Under the pieces are notes generated by a model, which did not search any database, had not been told where the DNA came from, and saw only the letters and a list, made by a program, of their open reading frames with translations. The position numbers and the translations under genes were made by a program. Below are positions 24,492 through 36,110 of a DNA stretch of 64,000 nt, one piece after another. Position 1 is the first letter of the stretch. The number at the start of each line of letters is the position of its first letter. The DNA is taken from assembly GCA_029207755.1 (NCBI GenBank), contig JARCOQ010000016.1, forward strand, positions 129,001 to 193,000, given 5' to 3'. The stretch comes from Chamaea fasciata (taxonomy: Eukaryota > Chordata > Aves > Passeriformes > Sylviidae).

Positions 24492-27400
24492 GCCAGGTTT
24501 TTTTGCTGAGAAAAAAAATCAATAAACAGAACAAAACAATAAACACCATCCACTCAAACACATCTTGGATAAACTGAGTGCTGTGTGCATCTTAACCTGT
24601 CTCAATATCCTTTGTGCATAACATGTTCTTGCTTAGATTGCAGTTCACATCAGCAGGAACTGGTGTGTGAGGCTTTATACCCAAAAATAAATGTCAACTG
24701 TAGCTTTCAATTCTCTCTTCAGCTCTTTGACAATACTAAGAGTTAGGAAATCAGTTTTATTACTCAATAAACGCTAATTTAAGTCAGGCTTTCGCTCTAC
24801 TACTATGAAGTTCTGGAAGCTGGAGAAAAACTCCACCAGAAATGGAATAAGATTCTAGGAAAGGAACAACCAAAAAGGAGAAAAAGGCTGCCCCTCTGTG
24901 GCATCATGAAAATTTGAAGAGATTTTCCTGTTGGAAGCTCTGCATTTGCCATTTGCAGTAAATTATAATAACCTCCTTCTTTATCCATCACAAGCAAGAA
25001 CGGATTTGCTCTTGGCCATAAGTCCTGGCTCAGGAAGTGACCTTCTTAATTTATTCATCATGAAGTGTGCAGAATACATACTGTATGAGATGAAATGACC
25101 AGAATAAACCCTTTTTCCCCCCCAGGAGAAATGTGTGTGCTCCATATTGCAGAAGGAAAATGCAGGCACATTCCAGAACCAATGGATACACAGCCTTTGA
25201 GTCCAGGTGCCTCATATAATATTAAAAAGTGCTCAATTAACTGTTTTCCCATTTAAATAACTGCTAGAGAGGGCAACATTAATATTATATGTACATCTTC
25301 TCTTTTATTTCTCTATTGCCTAAACAGTGCATTAAAAAAGTATAGAATTACAGATAACAAAGCTTGAGTTTTGTAATAAAAATGCAGCAAGTGCCTTGTT
25401 ATACAGTGGGGAACTACAGCGGCCCAGGCAGGCAGGAAGAGGCTCTGAAGGTGAAAATACAATGGAGTTGTTTTCACTTTTCATCTTTAACCTTGGCAGG
25501 AGGTGTTGGCTTTGGAATCTTTTGAAGCACTGTGGGACAGGCCTCATTAATTCCAGCCCCTTAATTTTCAGAATACCAAGGAAGTAGAATGAAAAAGGAA
25601 AATGAGCACAAAAGAAACTTAAAAAGGATTATAAACACATTACAGGCCAATTTCATCTTCACAAGAGCACCTCTAATATGTCTAAACTGGAAGCTGAAGA
25701 GTATGATTGATGAATGTAGAACCATTTCTGGATGAGCATTTATTTTAAATGCTTCAGGCTTAATTCTTATTTATATAAAGCCAATTTAGGACACTTTGCA
25801 GGTCATTTATGTCCAAGTCCTTACACCAGAGAAAACCTAAGAGAAAAGTCTTTCAACAGGGAATGAAAAGAACTATATTTTAAATCATAAATGACTGTAT
25901 TTCTCATGTGCACTCAGTGTCAAAATGGAACTGTATGTGTGCCAAAAACTGAGCTGTGATTTGAAGGATGATGGTAGAAAACACAAAGAGTTAAGAAATT
26001 TTTTCTTCTTTCAGAAGTTGTTAAGAACAATATCAATAATAAAGAGAATAATAAAATACACGAATAACAAAATGTGCTTTGCCTGTCTCTGTTCATACCC
26101 TGCTTTGAGCCCTATTTTGATGATATTGTGGCTCAGAATTTAGGCTGGAATATGAGTGGAACTGGTTTTATAGTGGATAGGCTGGAATCCTTAGCCATCC
26201 ATAGGGGAGCTCCTCCATCAGGAATGGTGTAAATCAGATAAGGATCTGCTGAGAAAAGAGCTGGAATTCTCCTGCTCCAAAGTCTTCAGTGCTGATCTGA
26301 GTGAAGAGAGCAGGAGGAAACAAATGAGGAGGAAGGCAAATACATGGCTAAATTTTTTTGCACCACCACTGATTGTATCCAAGAGAGAGAAGGATTCATC
26401 TTCCCTTAGTTCTTCCTGAGTACACTCCCAGTACCTGAAGTAGGAATTTTCTGGCAGATTAAGGGTGAAGCATGGATTCAGCTCAAATGCAATTTTTTAC
26501 GGTGAATCTGTAGAAGTTTTGAATGTACGTATTCTAATTTTGACCTGGCTGCTTGTGGAGTATGGTAATTCCTGCCTATGTGCTCCATGATTCCCAAGAA
26601 GTCACACAATTCAAATAAATCGTTCCTCCACTGAAGGAGTGCACGTTGTATCAGGCAGAACTGCACATGCCAGCTGGTACCACGTGGCCAGTAGGCTTTC
26701 TTCTACTCTTTGGGCAATTACTGACTTTCACTCTTCAAATTCTCCTGAAGGTCAAAGCCGTGGAATCTGAGCACATGTGAAATCTGAGGTGCTGGTGGTA
26801 GTGATGTTAAGCATTTTCTGAAGTAGGACATGTGCTCTCTATTTTTAGCTCTAATCTTGGCTGAGTGGCAGAGTTAATGCACTGGTTAGAATTTGAATAA
26901 AACATGAGCCTTGTACTAGGAGAACAATAATTTAGCTGTAATCTGATGCATGAAGTAATGAGTGGTAATTTTCTCTGGAGATGCAGTAAGTCACTGTGTA
27001 CCTTAGTAAACAAGTGTGAATAGTTTGGTGAGCACATGGTGGTCGTAATGGACTCATTTAGCCGCTTGTTGGAATCACGAAGAAGGATGGCAGGGCTGCA
27101 CTTGTCCCAGTGTCTTGCAGAAGATTTGCAGCTGCAAAGGGATGCAAAGGGATGAAACGTCCATCAGTAAATAAAATGTGCTTATTTCAGAAAAGTAATT
27201 GAGAATATTTATTTGTATCTTTATGGAAGGATTGTTCTCGGGAGACAAAACTGTTGTGTTTGTAACAGATTCAGATTCCTTGATTGCATAAATTTTGTTT
27301 TGTCTCAGTAAAAGCAGTGACTTGTCCGTATTCATTTCTCAGGGGTTGTCCTGGCAAAAGAAAATGTAAAGCTAAACATAATTAAACAATGGCATACCTG

Positions 27401-29470
27401 CAAGATAGGCATTGAAAGGAGAGCAGTGATAAGCCCCCTGCGTTTAGCTGGCTAAATCCTAATCTTGGGGTAAAGGGGGAAGAATCACCCTAAACCCACA
27501 AACTGCCTCACAACCTCCCCTAACAATTCTTACTAACATTTCTTACAATTAATAAAGGAATTAGGAGTTAGAATTTTGGGGAGCTATGCAATATATCCAT
27601 ATATATTGTTACAGAACCCAAAACACAAATCTTACAGCTCACATGACTGTTGCTTTATATGCAAACTACTTGCATAAGCTCCTCTCTGAACCAGAATTTT
27701 AAACAAATTTAGTGTCCATGGTGGGTTTGCTCTAAAATGAACTCTTTTGAAATTCTGGTCTCTGGTTCTTCATCCCTGCCAAATTCCCAGTCTATTTGGA
27801 GACCTCACTTTGTTTTCAGGCAGCAGTGTTGCAGAGGACTGGTGGAAGTCTCTGCCAGCTCTGGATTGTCCCAAAGAGACAGAGAAAGGAGAGCCTGAAG
27901 ATCCAAAGAGAAATTCATCTGTGCAGTTAGGTCAATACATGCGGTGGTTGCTAAGACCTGCCTGGGTGTAAGCACTGAGCTCAGCTTCTTTCATGGCTCA
28001 TTTAATGTGGCAATGATCAAGTAAAGGTGAGGTGAAAACATCCTCTGCTGGGAGTGCAGGAAACAAGACACTGCTCCACTTGTCTTAACTCTTGGGCAAG
28101 AGAGAAAAAGTCCAGATTTCTCCCCAGCCGATGGGCTCTGTCAGGTCTGTTGCTTCTGTCTTTACACCGAAAATTGTCAAATATTTTTATTATATGCACA
28201 TCCTTGCTCTCAAACTTGTTATAAGGTGATATAAACATGACAGGGTTTAAGCTGAGTTTGACTGAAATTTAGCTTCAGCATATTTTGATCAAATTAAACA
28301 AATAGAAGTAAACATGACTTATTTATTCAATCTCAGAAAAAACCCCTGGGTTTTTTGCTTTTTAATAGAACAATATAAAAGAAGGACAATTCTAAATTTG
28401 AGCTAGAAGAGAGTTGTAACAGAAGTTAGCAGCTAAATTGTTTTCAACATCTTTTCAGTGAACAGTGTTTTGTCAATGGCAAAGGGATAATGTGAAATGT
28501 AATAAAAAATAGCATTGTATTTGGTTAACTGGCTTGTGTAACGTGTCAGAACCTGTGGGCTGTGATGTACATGAAGTTGTGAGTTTTGTTGCTGGTGTGA
28601 CTTTACTGTCCTTATTGGAATTTCTACAATGGTTCTCTAAGGCAGTGCTGGGGGGAACTATGAATTTCAGGTCACAGAAAGCAAGGATGAAATTCAAGCA
28701 ATGAAAGAAACAGTGGCAACTTGGTCTTACTGATCATCTAAATAAACAGACTGAAATTTGGTAAAGGGAGGTCTATTAGAAGATCTGGTTCTCTTCCTCT
28801 TTGCAGGAAGAGCACAAACCAAAGCCTGAGCTGATGCAAAGCAGGATGGTCCCACCGAAGTGCCCAGAATGGCCTTGGCTGGGGAGTTCTGCTGCTGTGT
28901 CTGCATCTCTCCATCTGAGTGGTTTTACAGAGAACACTCAGGTGGCTCCTCTCAGCCCTGAGGGTCTGTGCAGAGCCCAGCTCAGGGACCTTGGGGGTTC
29001 AGTAGAGCCCGGTTTGATCCCATGAGGTCTGTGCCCATCTCCTGGGGGGCGATGGATTCCCCTGGTGTTCCCCAGGGCTTTAGGACCCCAGGGGCTGCCC
29101 TGGGCTTGGTGTATCCTTCAGGCTGCTGTTGGGTATTTCAGGTCACCCCTCTGGAGTTTTAGCCATTCCTCTTTCCACTTAACTGGGCCCACAGGCTTGG
29201 GTCCATTCATCTGTCAGAACTGGAGCCAAATTACTTCATTATGGCTGAAGAGAAGTAACAATCTCATTTGTTATTAGGCTAGATACAAGTCTGATCTTAG
29301 GCTGAAGATCCCAGACACTGCAGTATGAGGGGATGCCTCACTCTGCATTTATTTTAAGATTAAGATTGTAGTTTTCTAATAGAATAGACTTCCACAAGCA
29401 AGGAAATTATTTCAGTCCTCTCTTTCTGAGCTATTCTATTCTTCTCAAAACATATCTTCCTCTTTTCTTT
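24492..29470. other. Noncoding sequence, no gene seen
   Basis: Unique, mostly AT-rich sequence with short chance open frames only (under about 90 codons). A small direct repeat, GCAAAGGGAT twice, lies near 27134-27154. A GC-richer patch at 28.8-29.2 kb carries frames of about 64-74 codons without a domain. No repeats, exons or RNA genes were recognised. Confidence 0.65.
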
Positions 29471-29533
29471 TTTCTTTTTCTTTTTTTTTTTTTTTTTGGG
29501 GGGGGGGAGGAGTTGTTTGTTTGTTTGTTTGTT
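29471..29533. repeat. Composite simple tract T17-G10-(GTTT)n
   Basis: Seventeen T residues (29481-29497) run directly into ten G residues (29498-29507), followed by GTTT repeats from about 29513 to 29533. Read on the minus strand it is (AAAC)n, C10, A17. Homopolymer junctions like this are prone to length errors in sequencing and to polymorphism. Confidence 0.92.
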
Positions 29534-32500
29534 CTTCTGGATAGTGGAAAAAAAAGGCATTTCAAAATGTACTGCCCTCATGTTCTTACCAAAATGAAAA
29601 TTAAGGGGAAAAAACTTGAGTGAAGGATTTTTGTTTGGTTCTGACTGGGAGGGGAATGGCCAAGGGCTGTCTGGAGCAGATATAGAATGGATTTTATGCA
29701 GGTGAAAAGGTGAAACCAAAGTTTGGTACTTTCTGCTCTCCACAGCTATGATGACAGAAACCTCGTTTTGAGAACTCATTTGAAGTGGCTGATTACTTCC
29801 AAAGCCTTGGCTCCTCTATGAATTCATTAAGAGATACTTTGGCAATGTGAAAAGTTCAGGAAAATGACTACTAATCAACAAAGTTGTTGAATTATTCAGT
29901 TATCTCTAGTGATGAGGTTGTGTTCCCCATGTGCTGGAAGGAGCCCCTGGGGTGTAGGGGAAAGCTCACAGAGCCTAGGAAAGAGGAAGGGCCATTTTCT
30001 TCTTGGTTTAAGCTCTGAAATGAGGTGTGACCTTAGGAAAGCAAGCATCTGTCCAGATCTCAAATCGGGGATGAGTCATGAAAACGAAATAAAGCTGGTT
30101 TGGTCTACATCCAGTTGCAGCCCCCCAGTTTATTCATTTGAAGTTGCCTTTGCCTTATCTTTAATTTTTTACATTTTTTAAGTGCCAAAGCTCAAGAACT
30201 CTTCCTCTGACCTTCCAGCATCTCATTATCCAGAATACAGCTTCTTATCTTTGACAACTACATCATGTTCATCTCACAGAAATCGAGCAGAACAAAAGTC
30301 TATCAGCTTCAAAATATGTGCATGGAAAGAACAAAATCTTCTTATCTGTAAGGCTTCTTCAGTTTTTATTTGTAGTTTTAGCTCTTTATTAAGGAGTTTT
30401 CTTCCACTTAGTGCCACAACCAAACTGTAGTCAAGGAATTACAAGAGGAAAAATATTGTGGATAAGGAAATATCAGAGCTGTGTCACAAGAGGAGCTGCT
30501 TTCACTGCGGTGTTGTCCTTCAAAATCCCAAGTCTGCTAATTCAGAACACACATCTCGGCAAAGTTTAGCTGTTCTTGTCCCAGAACAGCTGGATGGAGG
30601 TGCCTTTTTGTAAGATTTGGCGGCAGCTGCAAGATAAGCCCCTGAGAGATGAGAAGGGTAAAGCCCTGCTCCCACCAAAGAGGCAGATCTGTCCAGGAGG
30701 TGCTGGATGTCAGAGTGACAGGGCAAACACCTGCACAGGGTGATGAGGGGCTCAAGTGCAAGAAGAAAAGATGTAAAGGAATACACAATCAAAAAAATTG
30801 GGAGGAGGGAGAGCAGGAAGTGTTTAGAACCAAGAACATTGTGTCAAGTAATATGGAAATGCCAGCAACAGAGCTCAAGGAAAGGAGAATAATGAAGCCA
30901 GAAGGTTTCAAGATTTGTTCAATGTCCAGAGCAGCACAGGTCTGTCCTGAGCTGCTCAGTGTAGGCACACCGTGAAAAAACAGAAAATAACTAAAGGAAA
31001 CAGTTTTCGGCCTAGCTTTATGGTGAATTACATAGAGATCATCTGTAAGTACAGCTCAGTGTGGGATAAGGCACAATTCTTCTTTATTACATCCCATAAC
31101 AAATTTCAAGCAGCTCGATTAGGTGTCAGATAAACAGCTGTTAAAATAAGCTCTGTTCTTTGTCAGATTCCCAGTCATGGACAGATTTGGTCCAGGAGAA
31201 GATGAGTCTGAAGTCCACGCCTTGTATCACCAGGGTGGAATGATACCTGGACAGGGGTTTTGCAGTGCTGATGTAACCACATCTCACCTGTACCACATTC
31301 ACCCTGTTCCTTTTTGCTGCAAGACAGCAATGATGCAGATCAGACCATTTTACAGTGCACACAGTAGTAAAAGGGAGTTCCTTGAGGATGCAAAGGTAGT
31401 GAAATATAATTTAACTCTAGGGCAACTCTACATATTCCCTGGAGTTACACAGAGGAGAATCTGGTGTGCAGTGTTTATAATGGAAGCAATTAGTACTGAA
31501 GCACAAATGTTTATCGCAAAATTCACTGGTGCTCATTTTAAACTGTTCTGCAACTTAAATGGTACCACTTTAATTACACAGCAGAAATTAAGTTCTGATA
31601 TTGTCTCTTGAGATTCTGGCTTTCACAGTGTGCAGGATCAACCACCAGCTCTAGAGAACTCACACTGATGTTAGACCTGAGAACATTCAGCATCTTCCAG
31701 GGGCACCTCAACTTCTTATAGGATGTGCTTGTTGAAAGCAATATGATGATGGTGTAATGATAAAACCTGATGTAAAATGTTTTTTGAGTCTGTCTGGTTT
31801 TAAACAAGTGGGATTCCCCCCCCCCCCCCCGGCTGCACTATTTACGTGCTGCCACCCAAACACAACCTCTTAGGCTTCCCTGTTAACACCCTGCTATCTT
31901 CTATATCCAGCTGCTTTGGGTACCACTTAAGAACATGTAAATCTGAATGAAGGTCAAGAGCTGAGAGATATTAAAGAATTAATCCTTTAAACTACATAGA
32001 AAGATATTTTCCTAGTAGAATAGCTTCACTGTAAAAGATATCTTTTCTTTATAGTAGCTACATAATCAGTTCCTAGAAGAAGCTGGGAAGAGCTGAAGAA
32101 ATATTTTTGTCTCTTGCTGATGTCTAGATCACTGTAGGGCCATCTTGGTGGCCAGCATGGCTTTCCTGTGAGAGAGATTTCGAATGTCCCTCCCAGTTAC
32201 AGTTAATAGGTTGTATGCTAGATTTAATTAGTGTCCTGCTTAATTGAGGAATGTTACTGAGAAGACCTAGAGAGATAGTTCAGTTTTTTAGAACGGCATG
32301 GATTTCCTCTGGGGCTGAGTAAATTAGCCATGTGCAATCAAAGCTTGTGGAGATGAGCCAAACCACTGCAGCTGCCGACTTTTCTGTGCACTGTGCTCTC
32401 TGAATTTCTGAGCTAAACACTGATGTTACTGGAAATCCCACTTTGTTCTACCCAAAGCAAGAATACATCTCTTGGTTTGTGTTTTGAGAGCTGTTTCTGT

Positions 32501-35020
32501 CTGCCGTGAGGCTGAGCTCCAGCCCTGTTGGGATGCAGGCAGCACAATGCTCCTGGCCCCTGAAGGGCCTGTGGGACCCCCGCAGCTCGCCTGGGTGGGA
32601 GCAGTGACCTGAGCTGAGCAGCTCTTGCGCATCCACAGCAGAACATCCAGGACAGCTCCTCTGCATCCTGCTGCCTGCTCCTGGAGCTTTTCCTGAGGCA
32701 GGGCATCCTCTCAGTGGGAGTCAGATGAAGCTGGCTGGGCTGGGTTTAATGCACAGGGACTCACTGCCAGGAGAGATTTCCCTCCTGGGAAGTACTTCAC
32801 ACAGCTGATGGACTCTCTGGTGCGGTGTGGCAGGGACATGGGCTTGGGAGAGGTGGAGGCAATGAGACTCTTCAGCTTTACTTGCCTTTTTCTCTTCCAT
32901 GGGAACAATTAATTAAGTCTGTGGAGTATAGTCAGGAAGAACTCATGCCCTGAATCCAAACAGCAGCACCCTGCCTGTCTTTGTGTATGAAAACATGGAG
33001 ACTCAAGAGACTTCCAGCAACTTCAGTTACTTCTCCTATTTCTCTACACAGGAGAGAGCTCCTTATCTTTTTTTCCTTTGTCCTTTCCAGAGTCTATTGT
33101 CAGGGAGGTTTATTTAGCAAAACCATTGACAAATATGCATATCTATTAACTGCCACATCGTGTTAAGTCTCAGCTGGTCTGTTTTCCTCTGTCAAACTTA
33201 ATTACAGTCCAGGAGACAATGTAACATGATACAAGTGACAAAAAATGACAGAACATGTCAAAACAAAATGTGTCAGCCTGGAATATCCAGAAGGCAGTTC
33301 CTGAAGCAAAGAAGTGATCCCACTCATCCCCCAGCTCCTCTCACAGCTTCCTCTCCTACACAGATGAGTTCACAGTCCTCAGCTTGACTCACAACGTCTG
33401 AAAATTGAAATTGTTTTGTTTCCTGAATGCCTGTCAAATCAGAAGTCACATCCTGCGTATCATTTACTAAATGTCTCCTTTTTTTGTATATTATTGTTCC
33501 ACAGGGCAATTCCTGCAGCCTTGTTTACATCTTGCCTTGTTGCTGGCTCCTCATTGCTCAGAGCTCTCTCCATCAAACCGTCTCCTTCCCTCACATCTGC
33601 TCTCCATGCTCTTCATCAGCATTAATGAAACACCCACCACTATTGCATTCCTTTGGGCTTCATTCCTCTTGTCCATGTAGTAAATAATTTAGAAAACAGA
33701 ATCATTTGCACTGTTTTTGGTTGATACTCTGCAGGAGCTGGAGGTTAGAGCCATGTCCTCACTAAGCAGTGCAGTCTGTGTAGGTGTTGGGACTAGTATG
33801 AGAAATGTGCTGCTAAATATATTTGAGGGAGGGAAAGATTGTCTTCAATCATGTTAATGATGTCCTCATGATCAAGAGATATGTGAAACAGGCAGATTCT
33901 CCAATAATGAATCTCTCCCTAAGTTGCTTTTGGACTCATTTTGAAAATTCACATTGTTGAGTGAACAGTGATTCAATTTCTTGTATGGACCAGCCTCCAC
34001 TGAAATTTTGATTGAGATGCTGTATTTTAGAATGACTTCAGGAATTTGTATGTTTGAGTAGGTGTCAAGGATATTTATCAGGATTTTTTCTTCAGAAAAG
34101 CAGAGATATACTTTCAAAATAATTCACTGTTAGCCAAAACGTGTGGCTCTTCCTGACTGAAAGTTCAAGGCTAAATTCTTTCTAAAGGGAGACTGTATTC
34201 AACACCAGCTACTGATTTGCTGAAGAAGTTTCCCAATGATATTCCTTGAGCTGAGTTGTGCAGGACTAAAAGCTCTTAGTATATGGTTAAGATTATAAAA
34301 TTTCTCATCTTGGTTGTTCTCAGCTATTTTGGTGGTTTTCTTTCTGTTTTCCTTTGATGTTTGAATTGTCCACAGTGCTAAATGAGGATTTTTTTTTTAA
34401 GTGCTTTTTCTTTTTGGCTTTGAAGTGAACCAGACTGACCTTTTCTTTCATTTCAATGCAGTAATTGCCTGCAATTTATGTTCTCACTGTCTTAAAAACT
34501 GCTAAAGTCTTAACATTTTCTATGTTTATGCACTATTGACCCATTCTGGGTATATAATTTTTATATCTTTTTCTTTGCACCTTTTATGTCTTAATCTCAC
34601 TCCCACACAACATAGGACTTCACATCATTGTCCGTAGTCTCCTGAATGTCTGGGGACAATCTTTTTCTTTCATTAATTCCATTTTGCTTCTCCTTCACAA
34701 CTCACCGACAGTTGATAAAACATCACTTTTCTTATGTGAACATTCAGGAATTAATTTCTCTCTCTCCCAGAAGATTGAAGAAATCCATTAGTGTCTTGGA
34801 GTCAATGTAAGTCACTTTTATTTTCCTCAAGCAAAGGGAGAAAGACTGAAGGCAATAAACCAGCGTGCTCCTATTTTGCAGTGCACGTACATGGGGTGAG
34901 TTTCAGCATAACCAAAAACTCGTGAACTGTGTATGATAATCTGGAGAATCTTTTTAGTACTTTGAAATCCTTCCTGTGGTGTCATGTCTCTAATTCTGGT
35001 GTAATCCAATTTTGAAGTCC
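29534..35020. other. Noncoding sequence, no gene seen
   Basis: Unique sequence with a C15 run at 31816-31830. A 144-codon frame (31177-31611, plus) has no domain. Inside it, around 31441-31465, the wording GGAGTTACAC...GAATCTGG faintly resembles the old amniote repeat seen at 54.8 kb, but the match is too short to call. GC-richer frames at 32.4-32.7 kb (minus, up to 97 codons) are also uninformative. Confidence 0.62.
31816..31830 (+). repeat. Poly-C run (C15)
   Basis: Fifteen consecutive cytosines; on the other strand this is G15, able to form G-quadruplex structures. The length is likely to be unstable and hard to sequence exactly. Confidence 0.9.
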
Positions 35021-35096
35021 ACCCTGCTTTAAGCATGGGGTTGGGCCAGATGCCCTCCAAAGGTCTTAGCCTAAAGTATTTGATGATTCTTATGTT
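35021..35096 (+). mobile_element. CR1-like LINE, 5'-truncated 3' end
   Basis: The stretch reads like a diverged 3' terminus of a chicken-repeat-1 (CR1) element: CCCTGCTTTAAGCATGGGG, then TTGGGCCAGATGCCCTCC, AAAGGTC, and the characteristic tail TGATGATTCTTATG. Known CR1 3' ends carry a GGTTGGACTAGATGACCTCC-like block and finish in repeats of an ATTCTRTG octamer rather than poly-A. Only about 75 bp is recognisable. Anything further upstream is too diverged for me to assign, so this is a typical dead-on-arrival 5' truncation. It contains no coding capacity. Divergence suggests an old insertion. Confidence 0.8.
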
Positions 35097-35651
35097 GGCT
35101 TTAAAATATTCTGCAGCATATTAATGAGGAATATCTTTGTGCCCATCACAGACCTGCAGATCCCAATGTTGCTGTTTTGGCAGCTGCTCAGCACGGAGGT
35201 TTCAGAGCATGTTTTGGGTTATGTCAGTAGGCTTGACATCTGCATCACCTCAGGCTAATACGAGTGAACAAACACTAAAAAACCAGTGGTTTAGTCCCTC
35301 ACAGAGAGCTATAGTTTGTGGGATTATCTCAAAGAGAGACACAGTGAACACAGGAGAGAAAATGGTCTGATGTGCATCTGGGATGATTTCTCTGCAAAGT
35401 TCAGTATTAACGCTCCATTATCAGAGCTCATGTGGAGTATGAGGGAGGGAAAATCAGCTGCATTCCTTTCTTGAAAGAATAGATATGATTTCAGGGGAAT
35501 ATGCCATGCAGTTGTATGAATCTGTGAGCATCCAGACACTGCAGAGTTCAAAGTACCCTCTGCAGTCAGCTCAGCTACACCATAAAAATGGTTTCTGTCA
35601 GTCATTTTTGAGTTCACCAGACCGACTTACATCCTTTTCCCATTGCATTTT

Positions 35652-36108
35652 CTCTCCTCTCCTCTCCTCTCCTCTCCTCTCCTCTCCTCTCCTCTCCTCT
35701 CCTCTCCTCTCCTCTCCTCTCCTCTCCTCTCCTCTCCTCTCCTCTCCTCTCCTCTCCTCTCCTCTCCTCTCCTCTCCTCTCCTCTCCTCTCCTCTCCTCT
35801 CCTCTCCTCTCCTCTCCTCTCCTCTCCTCTCCTCTCCTCTCCTCTCCTCTCCTCTCCTCTCCTCTCCTCTCCTCTCCTCTCCTCTCCTCTCCTCTCCTCT
35901 CCTCTCCTCTCCTCTCCTCTCCTCTCCTCTCCTCTCCTCTCCTCTCCTCTCCTCTCCTCTCCTCTCCTCTCCTCTCCTCTCCTCTCCTCTCCTCTCCTCT
36001 CCTCTCCTCTCCTCTCCTCTCCTCTCCTCTCCTCTCCTCTCCTCTCCTCTCCTCTCCTCTCCTCTCCTCTCCTCTCCTCTCCTCTCCTCTCCTCTCCTCT
36101 CCTCTCCT
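35652..36108 (+). repeat. Perfect (CCTCT)n pentanucleotide array, 90 exact copies
   Basis: From 35656 to 36105 the sequence is CCTCT repeated 90 times without a single mismatch, with one TCTCT-type unit before it and a CCTTT unit ending it. The strand is pure pyrimidine here and pure purine (AGAGG) opposite. Stop codons are absent in every frame on both strands, so frames of 166-212 codons run through it (LLSSP-type and RRGEE-type peptides). These are artefacts. The purine strand has GG every 5 bp and mirror symmetry, properties linked to triplex (H-DNA) and GGA-type quadruplex formation. Confidence 0.98.
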
Positions 36109-36110
36109 TT

